From an uncultured Clostridium sp. (GTDB lineage: Bacteria; Bacillota; Clostridia; Lachnospirales; Lachnospiraceae), in contig USFH01000037.1 in assembly GCA_900553925.1 (NCBI GenBank), forward strand, positions 1 through 14,745: a stretch of 14,745 bases of DNA. The letters are read 5' to 3'. Below the pieces are notes generated by a model. It did no database searches, was not told where the DNA came from, and worked only from the letters and a program-made list of their open reading frames with translations. Of the stretch, positions 6,824-13,809 are shown piece by piece. How positions within the stretch are numbered: position 1 is the first letter of the stretch; each line of letters begins with the position of its first letter. The position numbers and the translations under genes are program-made.

Positions 6824-7372
6824 TCATCCTTCCATTTGCTTTCCCAGAAATTTTGCGGCAATCATCGCTGCTTTCACCTCGGATTCGCCTATCTGCCTGC
6901 TTCCTTCCCGGCTGAGCAGAATCACCGCTCCGATGGCGTCTCCTTCACAGATGATTGTCTGCACGATTTCGCCGTCGTATTCATTTTCTCCATGTCCGAG
7001 TATCCGGATAAACTTCTTCTCGCCTTTTTTTGCAAGGATTGCTTCCCGGTCGTTGATGGCGTCCTCCAGTTCCCGGTGCAGGGATTTGCCAAGCAGTTCC
7101 TTCTTCGGAATGCCTGCAACCGCAATAATCTGATCCCGGTCACTCACACATACACCGCATCCAAGGCTTGCGGCAATCGCCTCGACATATTCCTGTGCGA
7201 ACAGGGAAAGCTCCCCAATCGGCGAATACTTTTTTAACACGATTTCTCCATCTTTATCCGTGAATATCTCGAGCGGGTCGCCTTCCCGTATCCGCAATAC
7301 ACGCCGTATCTCCTTCGGAACGACAATTCTGCCAAGCTCATCGATCCGTCTGACAATTCCTGTTGCCTTCAT
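6824..7372 (-). CDS. spoVT: Stage V sporulation protein T, AbrB-family regulator
   Basis: SpoVT is a forespore transcription factor that tunes sigma-G-dependent genes and spore germination properties in B. subtilis. The product has 182 residues, close to the 178 of B. subtilis. The N-terminal swapped-hairpin AbrB domain, MKATGIVRRIDELGRIVVPKEIRRVLRIREGDPLEIF, spans about residues 1-50. A GAF-like sensor domain spans about 56-178, including LGCGVCVSDRDQIIAVAG and the C-terminal ILLSREGSRQIGESEVKAAMIAAKFLGKQMEG. AGGAGG ribosome binding site present. It is preceded by a sigma-G-type promoter, which fits its known timing. No clear terminator follows it. Unlike in B. subtilis, spoVB and yabN do not follow. 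Confidence 0.96.
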   Translation of the reverse strand: MKATGIVRRIDELGRIVVPKEIRRVLRIREGDPLEIFTDKDGEIVLKKYSPIGELSLFAQEYVEAIAASLGCGVCVSDRDQIIAVAGIPKKELLGKSLHRELEDAINDREAILAKKGEKKFIRILGHGENEYDGEIVQTIICEGDAIGAVILLSREGSRQIGESEVKAAMIAAKFLGKQMEG

Positions 7373-7426
7373 TTGATTATTTCCTCCTGTTCTCCTGACA
7401 TACTTTCCATTTTTGTACTGTGTGGG

Positions 7427-7456
7427 TAGTATGTGGAAAATCGGAAAAAATATACG
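7427..7456 (-). promoter_or_regulatory. Candidate sigma-G promoter of spoVT
   Basis: Minus strand: -10 CATACTA (7427-7433), an exact match to the B. subtilis sigma-G consensus, with CGTATA (7451-7456) 17 bases upstream as -35 (four of six to TGAATA). The -10 lies 54 bases before the spoVT ATG. The stretch 7457-7525 beyond it, up to the kinase stop, is AT-rich with no recognised element. Confidence 0.7.
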
Positions 7457-7525
7457 ATTTCAAAGGCATTCCCGCATATTATCTTTTATCTGATAGTTAT
7501 ATGTTTATAATTCCATGTGATAAAT

Positions 7526-10045
7526 TCACTTACAATATGCCCGCAGAATCTCCTGCAGACGTTCTTCCTGCACCGGTCTATCCAGACTATCATTCATGCC
7601 TGACTCGAGACATCGCCGCCGTTCGTCCTCTGTATTGTTGGAGGTAACTGCGATAATTGCGATTCTGCCTGCATCCTCCCGCGGCAGCGCCCGGATTGTT
7701 CTTGCGGTTTCCACGCCATCCATGACCGGTATGTGCACGTCCATTAATATCAGGTCAAACCCGTCTTCCGGGGAATGCTTAAACTGTTCGAGTGCTTCCT
7801 GCCCATTCCACGCAGTTGTTATCTGGATATTCTGACGTTCAAGCATATATTTCATGATTTCCATCGAAAGCTCATTGCTCTGTACCAGCAGCACTTTTTT
7901 CCCATCCAGTGGCCGCAGCCGCTTATTTTCATCCGCGATTTCATACCATGCTTTATCTTTTCTTGTCTGAAACGGCATTTGTATAACGAATTCTGTTCCT
8001 TCATCGATCCGGCTTACAAAATGCATGGATCCTCCCATATATTCCACCAGATTCTTTGCGAATACAAGTCCGAACCCGGTACCGAGAATATTGGTATCCT
8101 CATCCCGATTTTCCACAGAAAACGGCTCATATATATACCGCTGTATGGCTTTTCCGTTTCTTGAAAATGCACAGGTAAATGTAAATTCCACCTCTGTGTT
8201 TTCATGCGCTGTCTCACACAGACCAATCTGTATTGTATCGCCTCTCCGGCTATAACGGATTGCATTTCCAACAACAATCTCGAAGATCCTCCGCACATAG
8301 CGTGGATCCTCCTTCACGATCCAATGCGTTCCGGCAAGCTTTGTGACATTTAACAGCACACCGGTTTCCATCAGCTTATGTTCCACAGCGCCTGCCAGCT
8401 CCTGCAGAATATCCAGCAGATGAAACTCTTCGATCTCTGTGGTCCATTCTCCCTTTTCCAGCTGATTCAGATTCAACAGATCATCTATAAGATTTGTCAC
8501 ATAGTCTGAGATCTCCATGATTTTTCCCATACATTTTTCTGATTTTTCCTGATCATCTGCACAGTTTCCTGCTTCTTCCGCCACTGCACGCAATTCGTTC
8601 AGCGGACGACGTATATCATGGCTCATCCGTCGAAGGAGCAGATCTTTTTCTTCATTTTCCTTGTTTGATTTTTCCGCCGCTTCCCTGAGTTCCTCCTGAT
8701 ATCCCATCTCTCGCTTTTTCTCCGCTGTGATATCCATAATCAGAAATAGTGCATTTTCAACGTTTCCATGCTTGTCTGTCTGCTGTGGAACTAAAATACT
8801 GTTGCACCATCTTCCATCTGTCATCTGAAAGACACACACCTGCAGTGGCGTATCCTGCAGCCGCTCGGCAAGTGTGGTCGGTTCCAGGAAATTAAGGAAC
8901 TCCACCCGATATGGAAGCATCACGCAGTTCGATGCAAGGCTTGCCCCCAATTCCCGGATTGTCTTCGCGGAACCGACAGCCGAATGGACAAAATCTGTCT
9001 CCTTTACAGCTTCCCATGTATCCGTCTTTATGTGGAGCAGCATACAATGGGAATATACACTGCTGATTGCCTCTATCGTCTGTATATGCTCCTGCATACG
9101 TGCAATGTGTTTATGTATGAAAAACAAACGGATCACATACAGTACAGCATCAAGCAGAAGAAATGCAAATGCAGCGGATGCAAGCAGTGTAATCCGGTTT
9201 GCAAACACCGATTCGGCAGAATAAAACGCATATACTTCATAATCGTGGTAGATCTGCTTCTTTCCATACCAGGTTCCACTATCGTTTTTTACGACAAGAA
9301 GATCATAACTTTCTTTACGTATCCCTTGCAGCATCGGACAGTCTTTCTGCAAAAGTCCCCGGTTTCCCGGTTCATTACTGCTTATAATCTCCGTGCCATC
9401 CGTCACAAGAATCAACGCTTCCATCATAAAATTATTTCCGCTAAGCAGTTCCGCGATCATCTCGTTCTGCAAAGTTTCTGCATCTTTTTCCACCCGCTCA
9501 TAACAAAGGATCAGTCCCGGTGCATCTGTCCGTGCAATTACCGCATATGCATACAGCACTCCCTCGATTGTCGTGTAATTGAGAACCGACTTGTGAGTAT
9601 ACCTCTGCACACTGGATTCCGTTTCGTTATGCAATATTCCCTTCCACATGTTATACGCTTGATTGTCTGACTGCCCGACCGGGCAAAACGATTCATCGAT
9701 GACAAGAATCCCGGACAATCGCTGGCTGTCTGCATACGCTTTTAACACGGTTGGATCTGACAGTTCCTCTGTCGTGTAAAAATCGCGTGCAGCCTGTGCT
9801 TTTTCACGCAGCACAAACAGATTCTCTGCCTCTGTCGATGTACTTTCCTGATCGAACATCGCACAGCTTCCCATCAGATATTCCAATGTTTCATCTGCGA
9901 CCTTCGCCACATCTTTTTCCGCTTTCCCTGTAGAAGCCACATACAGCAAAAGCAATGCCAGTATGCTGACTCCTACAGAGAACAGCCAGAACCGCCAGCC
10001 ACTTTGTCCCGGTCTCATCTCATTTATATTCTTATGTTTCCCCAT
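7526..10045 (-). CDS. Membrane hybrid histidine kinase with degenerate ATP lid and receiver
   Basis: The 839-residue protein has a membrane segment at about 19-38, an extracytoplasmic sensor region at about 40-283 (probably Cache-like), and a second membrane segment at about 286-308. A PAS-like region follows at about 325-440 (ending ALFLIMDITAEKK), then a short coiled coil, a HisKA domain with H476 in MSHDIRRPLNEL, an HATPase domain at about 575-690, and a receiver at about 716-838. Within the HATPase the N box (N594) and G2 box (GTGFGL, from G655) are kept. Where the G1 box DxGxG belongs, the sequence is CAFSR (625-629). The receiver keeps D769 and T801, but the usual acidic pair is Q722-S723 and the conserved Lys is R823. 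The signal it senses is unknown. AAGGAG ribosome binding site; 56 bases downstream of glnN on the same strand. Confidence 0.9.
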   Translation of the reverse strand: MGKHKNINEMRPGQSGWRFWLFSVGVSILALLLLYVASTGKAEKDVAKVADETLEYLMGSCAMFDQESTSTEAENLFVLREKAQAARDFYTTEELSDPTVLKAYADSQRLSGILVIDESFCPVGQSDNQAYNMWKGILHNETESSVQRYTHKSVLNYTTIEGVLYAYAVIARTDAPGLILCYERVEKDAETLQNEMIAELLSGNNFMMEALILVTDGTEIISSNEPGNRGLLQKDCPMLQGIRKESYDLLVVKNDSGTWYGKKQIYHDYEVYAFYSAESVFANRITLLASAAFAFLLLDAVLYVIRLFFIHKHIARMQEHIQTIEAISSVYSHCMLLHIKTDTWEAVKETDFVHSAVGSAKTIRELGASLASNCVMLPYRVEFLNFLEPTTLAERLQDTPLQVCVFQMTDGRWCNSILVPQQTDKHGNVENALFLIMDITAEKKREMGYQEELREAAEKSNKENEEKDLLLRRMSHDIRRPLNELRAVAEEAGNCADDQEKSEKCMGKIMEISDYVTNLIDDLLNLNQLEKGEWTTEIEEFHLLDILQELAGAVEHKLMETGVLLNVTKLAGTHWIVKEDPRYVRRIFEIVVGNAIRYSRRGDTIQIGLCETAHENTEVEFTFTCAFSRNGKAIQRYIYEPFSVENRDEDTNILGTGFGLVFAKNLVEYMGGSMHFVSRIDEGTEFVIQMPFQTRKDKAWYEIADENKRLRPLDGKKVLLVQSNELSMEIMKYMLERQNIQITTAWNGQEALEQFKHSPEDGFDLILMDVHIPVMDGVETARTIRALPREDAGRIAIIAVTSNNTEDERRRCLESGMNDSLDRPVQEERLQEILRAYCK

Positions 10046-10078
10046 GATTCATTTCTCCTTGTTATCCCGATGTTTGAT

Positions 10079-10101
10079 CATCGTTCCCCTGTTATACGAT
10101 G
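10079..10101 (-). repeat. Inverted repeat in the glnN-kinase gap
   Basis: Perfect 6-bp inverted repeat CATCGT/ACGATG with an 11-base loop, immediately after the glnN stop codon. No T-run follows on either strand, so it does not look like a terminator; it could be an RNA-processing or protein-binding site, or chance. Confidence 0.3.
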
Positions 10102-10119
10102 TTATAAGATAAACATCAA
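10091..10119 (-). promoter_or_regulatory. Possible promoter of the hybrid kinase
   Basis: Minus strand: TTGATG (10114-10119, four of six) and TATAAC (10091-10096, five of six) with a 17-base spacer, overlapping the 3' end of glnN. It would give a leader of about 38 bases. The kinase could equally be read through from glnN, as no terminator is seen between them. Confidence 0.35.
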
Positions 10120-12219
10120 ATCCCCATAAGAAGGCATCGGCCACATCTCTTTGTCGACGATCATCTCCAGCTTGTCAACCGGTGTACGGAGTGCTGTCAT
10201 AGCCGGCATGATCACATCCAGACAATATCTGGCGCGTTCCGGTCCCTCTTCCTTCTTCTCAATCTCCTCTGTCACTTCTGCCAGATGATTGAGAGCCTCA
10301 TAGCTTTCTGCAAGCAGGACAGACGTTTTCTCCAAAAGGCGCTCCTGTACACTGACATTGTAGTTTCTGCCGGCTGTACGTACCTGATTGACAGACTCTG
10401 CAAGCACAGTTGTGTATTTAACAACAGCTGGAATAATCTGCTTCGTTGCCATATCGATCATCGTTCTTGCCTCGATATTGATTGCCTTTGCATAGATCTC
10501 ATACTGGATCTCTGCTCTTGCGGAAAGCTCAGCCTTTGTAAATACTTTGAAATGCTCAAACATATCGATAGATGCATCCGTTGTAAGCGCCGGAATTGCA
10601 TCGACCATCGTCGGAAGGTTCGGAAGCCCTCTGCGCTGTGCCTCTTCCTGCCATTCCTTAGAGTATCCGTTTCCGCTGAAGATAATACGCTTATGCTTCT
10701 CTGTATATTCTACAATCAGAGCATTTAATTCCTTGTCGAAGTCTTCTGCCTTCTCCAGTCTGTCACAGGCCTCCTCAAACGCCTCTGCTGCGATTGTGTT
10801 CAAAACAACGTTGCAGTTAGACAGGGAATCCTGGGATCCAAGCATACGGAATTCGAACTTATTTCCGGTAAAAGCAAACGGTGATGTACGGTTACGGTCT
10901 GTTGCATCCTTTCGGAAATCCGGAAGTGTTGCAACTCCCGTTGCAAATTTTTCACCCTTGATACTGTGAGTTGCCTCGCCATTCTTCAGAATCTGGTCAA
11001 GTACATCCTCAAGCTGATCACCAAGGAATACAGAGATTACGGCTGGTGGTGCTTCATTTCCGCCCAGTCTCTGATCGTTTCCGACATCGGCTGCAGACAC
11101 ACGAAGCAGATCGGCATGCTCATCAACCGCCTTTAAAATACATGCAAGCACAAGAAGGAACATCTTGTTTTCATGTGGATTCTTACCCGGTTCCAGCAGA
11201 TTCACGCCATCATCGGAGGTCAACGACCAGTTGTTATGCTTTCCGGAACCATTTACCCCTGCAAACGGTTTCTCATGAAGCAGACAGCGCATACCATGAC
11301 GGCTTGCTACCTTCTTCAAGATCCGCATCATGATCTGGTTGTGATCCTGCGCGATATTTACCGGTGCATAGATCGGCGCCAGCTCATGCTGTGCCGGAGC
11401 AACCTCATTGTGCTGTGTCTTCGCCGCAACGCCAAGCTTCCAGCACTCCTCATTTACTTCCTTCATATAGGCACTGACACGCTGACGGATCGTACCAAGA
11501 TAATGGTCATCCATCTCCTGACCCTTCGGCGGCATTGCATCAAACAACGTACGGCCTGTATAGATCAGATCCTTACGCTTTAACCATTTTTCTTTATCAA
11601 CCAGGAAATATTCCTGCTCGGCACCAACGGATGGTGTCACACGTTTTGCAGTTGTATTTCCAAACAATCTCAAGATACGGAGTGCCTGCTTGTTGACCGC
11701 CTCCATCGAACGAAGCAATGGTGTCTTCTGATCGAGTGCCTCGCCAGTGTATGAACAGAATGCGGTTGGTATACAAAGGATCCCGCCTGCGGAATCATGA
11801 CGTACAAACGCCGGAGATGTACAATCCCATGTCGTGTAGCCTCTCGCCTCAAAGGTTGCACGAAGTCCGCCGGATGGGAACGAAGATGCATCCGGCTCTC
11901 CCTGAATCAGCTCTTTCCCTGAAAATGATAACAGTACCTTTCCGTTTTCCTTCGGCGCTGTGATAAATGCATCATGCTTTTCAGCTGTCACACCAGTCAT
12001 CGGCTGGAACCAGTGACTGTAATGTGTTGCACCCTTCTCGATTGCCCATTCCTTCATCTCATGGGCTACTACGTCTGCAATCTCCAATGACAATTCCTTG
12101 CCCTCTTCGATTGTCTCCTTAAGTTCCTTGTAAACCTTCTTCGGAAGTCGTTCTTCCATGACTGCATCGTTAAATACATCGCAGCCAAACAGCTCTGTTA
12201 CGTTTACATTTTCTTCCAT
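10102..12219 (-). CDS. glnN: Type III glutamine synthetase
   Basis: This enzyme makes glutamine from glutamate, ammonia and ATP and is the main ammonium-assimilating step in many anaerobes. Its length of 705 residues identifies the GSIII class (about 700, against about 450 for GSI). Visible motifs are the GSIII signature [19 protein letters not shown] from residue 114, [10 protein letters not shown] in the first metal-site region, and [34 protein letters not shown] with H328 and the active-site FRMLGSQDS with R458 are also present. All expected catalytic motifs appear intact. The ribosome binding site is weak (AGAAG). It has a strong sigma-A promoter and a leader of about 72 bases that can form a stem CTTTCA/TGAAAG. 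It is divergent from the NSS transporter and followed by the hybrid kinase. Confidence 0.97.
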   Translation of the reverse strand: MEENVNVTELFGCDVFNDAVMEERLPKKVYKELKETIEEGKELSLEIADVVAHEMKEWAIEKGATHYSHWFQPMTGVTAEKHDAFITAPKENGKVLLSFSGKELIQGEPDASSFPSGGLRATFEARGYTTWDCTSPAFVRHDSAGGILCIPTAFCSYTGEALDQKTPLLRSMEAVNKQALRILRLFGNTTAKRVTPSVGAEQEYFLVDKEKWLKRKDLIYTGRTLFDAMPPKGQEMDDHYLGTIRQRVSAYMKEVNEECWKLGVAAKTQHNEVAPAQHELAPIYAPVNIAQDHNQIMMRILKKVASRHGMRCLLHEKPFAGVNGSGKHNNWSLTSDDGVNLLEPGKNPHENKMFLLVLACILKAVDEHADLLRVSAADVGNDQRLGGNEAPPAVISVFLGDQLEDVLDQILKNGEATHSIKGEKFATGVATLPDFRKDATDRNRTSPFAFTGNKFEFRMLGSQDSLSNCNVVLNTIAAEAFEEACDRLEKAEDFDKELNALIVEYTEKHKRIIFSGNGYSKEWQEEAQRRGLPNLPTMVDAIPALTTDASIDMFEHFKVFTKAELSARAEIQYEIYAKAINIEARTMIDMATKQIIPAVVKYTTVLAESVNQVRTAGRNYNVSVQERLLEKTSVLLAESYEALNHLAEVTEEIEKKEEGPERARYCLDVIMPAMTALRTPVDKLEMIVDKEMWPMPSYGDLMFIL

Positions 12220-12297
12220 GTTGTCTTCTAAACCTGTCCTTTCACGTTTCCTTAATTAATTTTGAAAGTTCTCCCCTTGTATTATTATTTTTTTTAT

Positions 12298-12326
12298 AGT
12301 ATATTTTATGAAGTTTGCTTTGTCAA
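12298..12326 (-). promoter_or_regulatory. Sigma-A promoter of glnN
   Basis: Minus strand: perfect -35 TTGACA (12321-12326), 17-base spacer, -10 TATACT (12298-12303). Its -35 lies only five bases from a TATAAT on the plus strand, so glnN and the divergent transporter may compete for RNA polymerase. Confidence 0.8.
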
Positions 12327-12330
12327 ACAC

Positions 12331-12336
12331 TATAAT
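12331..12336 (+). promoter_or_regulatory. Candidate -10 of the NSS transporter promoter
   Basis: Perfect TATAAT on the plus strand, 58 bases before the transporter ATG. The -35 at 17 bases (12308-12313, ATGAAG) is poor, so an activator may be needed. An alternative pair, TTGTAT (12277-12282) and TATATT (12300-12305) with 17-base spacing, also exists. Confidence 0.45.
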
Positions 12337-12343
12337 AGGTAAT

Positions 12344-12377
12344 ATGCCGCAATCTTTCATTATCTGACGGCATTTTT
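12344..12377 (+). terminator. Terminator-like hairpin in the NSS transporter leader
   Basis: Plus strand stem ATGCCG (12344-12349) with CGGCAT (12368-12373), 18-base loop, then a T-run to 12377, ending five bases before the AGGAGG site. No plus-strand gene lies upstream, so it could be an attenuator or a 5'-end mRNA stabiliser rather than an ordinary terminator. The stem is short. Confidence 0.4.
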
Positions 12378-12394
12378 ATTCAGGAGGAAAATAT

Positions 12395-13750
12395 ATGCAA
12401 CGGGAATCTTTTAAATCCCGTCTTGGTTTTCTGCTTGTATCGGCAGGATGCGCCATCGGTATCGGAAATGTCTGGCGTTTCCCTTATGTCGCAGGCGAAA
12501 ACGGAGGCGGTCTTTTTGTGCTCTTTTACCTGATTTTTCTGGTAATCATGGGACTACCTGTTCTGACAATGGAATTCGCGGTCGGGCGTGCAAGCCGCAA
12601 GAGTGCGGTACTCGGTTACAAAGCGCTTGAAAAGCCCGGCAGCAAATGGCATATCCACGGCTGGTTCGCCATGGCCGGATGCTATCTGCTGATGATGTAT
12701 TACACAACCGTATCCGGCTGGATGCTTTCTTATTTTTATAAGTTTGCAACCGGCGCATTTCATTCCGGTATGGACACAGACGCAACTTCTTCGGTGTTCA
12801 CCGAGTTGCTCGGTGATCCGCTTCAGATGACGCTCTGGATGGTAATTACTGTAGTCGCGGGATTTCTCATCTGCAGCCGTGGCTTGCAGAACGGATTGGA
12901 ACGGATCAGTAAGTTCATGATGCTGGCATTGCTTGCACTGATCGTAATCTTAGTTGTACATAGTCTGACATTATCCGGTGCAAAGGAAGGCCTAAAGTTC
13001 TACCTTGTACCAAATGCAAAAACCGTCTCTGAAGTTGGTCTTAAAAACGTGATTTCCGCTGCGATGAACCAGGCATTTTTCACCTTAAGTTTAGGTGTTG
13101 CGGCGATGGAGATTTTCGGAAGCTATATGAGCAAGGACAATACGCTCGCCGGGGAGGGCGTCCGTATCTGTGCACTTGATACATTTGTCGCAATCATGGC
13201 AGGATTGATTATCTTCCCGGCATGCTTCAGCTATGGTGTGGAAGTCGGTGCCGGTCCGAGTCTGATCTTCGTCACTCTCCCGAACGTATTCGTGAATATG
13301 GCAGGCGGCAGGATCTGGGGAACATTGTTCTTCCTGTTCATGACATTTGCCAGCTTCTCGACGGTCATCGCCGTATTCGAGAACATCATTTCTTTCTGTA
13401 TGGATATGTTCCATATCAGCCGGAACAAAGCATCGCTTATCAACTGTGTTATCATTCTAATTGCAAGCATGCCTTGTGTCCTTGGCTACAACGTATGGAG
13501 CAATGTGCATCTGATCGGCGGTCGTGACGTACTCGACACGGAGGACTTCTTAGTAAGCAACCTGCTTTTGCCGCTTGGATCACTCATCTATCTGTTGTTC
13601 TGTGTTACCAAATGGGGATTTGGATTTGATAACTACATCGAAGAGGCAAACACCGGAAAAGGGCTTAAAATCAGTCGGAAATTAAAGCCGTATTTCCAGT
13701 TTATACTGCCGGTTTTGATTCTGATCATTCTGATTCAGGGATTGCTGTAG
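12395..13750 (+). CDS. Sodium-dependent amino acid transporter, NSS family
   Basis: A secondary transporter of the neurotransmitter:sodium symporter family (LeuT/MhsT/Tyt1 type) that imports amino acids with sodium. The 451-residue product begins with the NSS signature in broken helix 1, SAGCAIGIGNVWRFPYVAGENGGGLFVLFY (about residues 17-46). Helix 2 contains GLPVLTMEFAVGR. The broken helix-6 region has NQAFFTLSLGVAAMEIFGSYMSKD. I count about 11 membrane segments, as in many bacterial members, which lack the twelfth helix. The exact substrate cannot be read from sequence; tryptophan, tyrosine or branched-chain/hydrophobic amino acids are known for relatives. AGGAGG ribosome binding site. It is divergent from glnN, which suggests a link with nitrogen supply, by inference only. 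Confidence 0.94.
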   Translation: MQRESFKSRLGFLLVSAGCAIGIGNVWRFPYVAGENGGGLFVLFYLIFLVIMGLPVLTMEFAVGRASRKSAVLGYKALEKPGSKWHIHGWFAMAGCYLLMMYYTTVSGWMLSYFYKFATGAFHSGMDTDATSSVFTELLGDPLQMTLWMVITVVAGFLICSRGLQNGLERISKFMMLALLALIVILVVHSLTLSGAKEGLKFYLVPNAKTVSEVGLKNVISAAMNQAFFTLSLGVAAMEIFGSYMSKDNTLAGEGVRICALDTFVAIMAGLIIFPACFSYGVEVGAGPSLIFVTLPNVFVNMAGGRIWGTLFFLFMTFASFSTVIAVFENIISFCMDMFHISRNKASLINCVIILIASMPCVLGYNVWSNVHLIGGRDVLDTEDFLVSNLLLPLGSLIYLLFCVTKWGFGFDNYIEEANTGKGLKISRKLKPYFQFILPVLILIILIQGLL

Positions 13751-13809
13751 CCGGATCCGGGGAGATCGTTATACTATATTTTAGATAAAGCGAAAAGGAT
13801 TTTACTGAT

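Noticed and set aside
8984..9670. A 228-codon plus-strand open frame opposite the kinase sensor region
   Set aside because: Antisense to a coherent 839-residue protein; its sequence has no recognisable domain and an unusual Cys/His/Arg-rich composition typical of reverse-strand translation.
12220..12256. A five-codon GTG-started frame (GTG to TAG) in the glnN leader
   Set aside because: The nearest AAGGA is only about three bases from the GTG, and so short a frame is expected by chance.
13751..13760. Perfect palindrome CCGGATCCGG directly after the NSS stop codon
   Set aside because: No loop and no following T-run, so not a terminator; too short to support as an operator.
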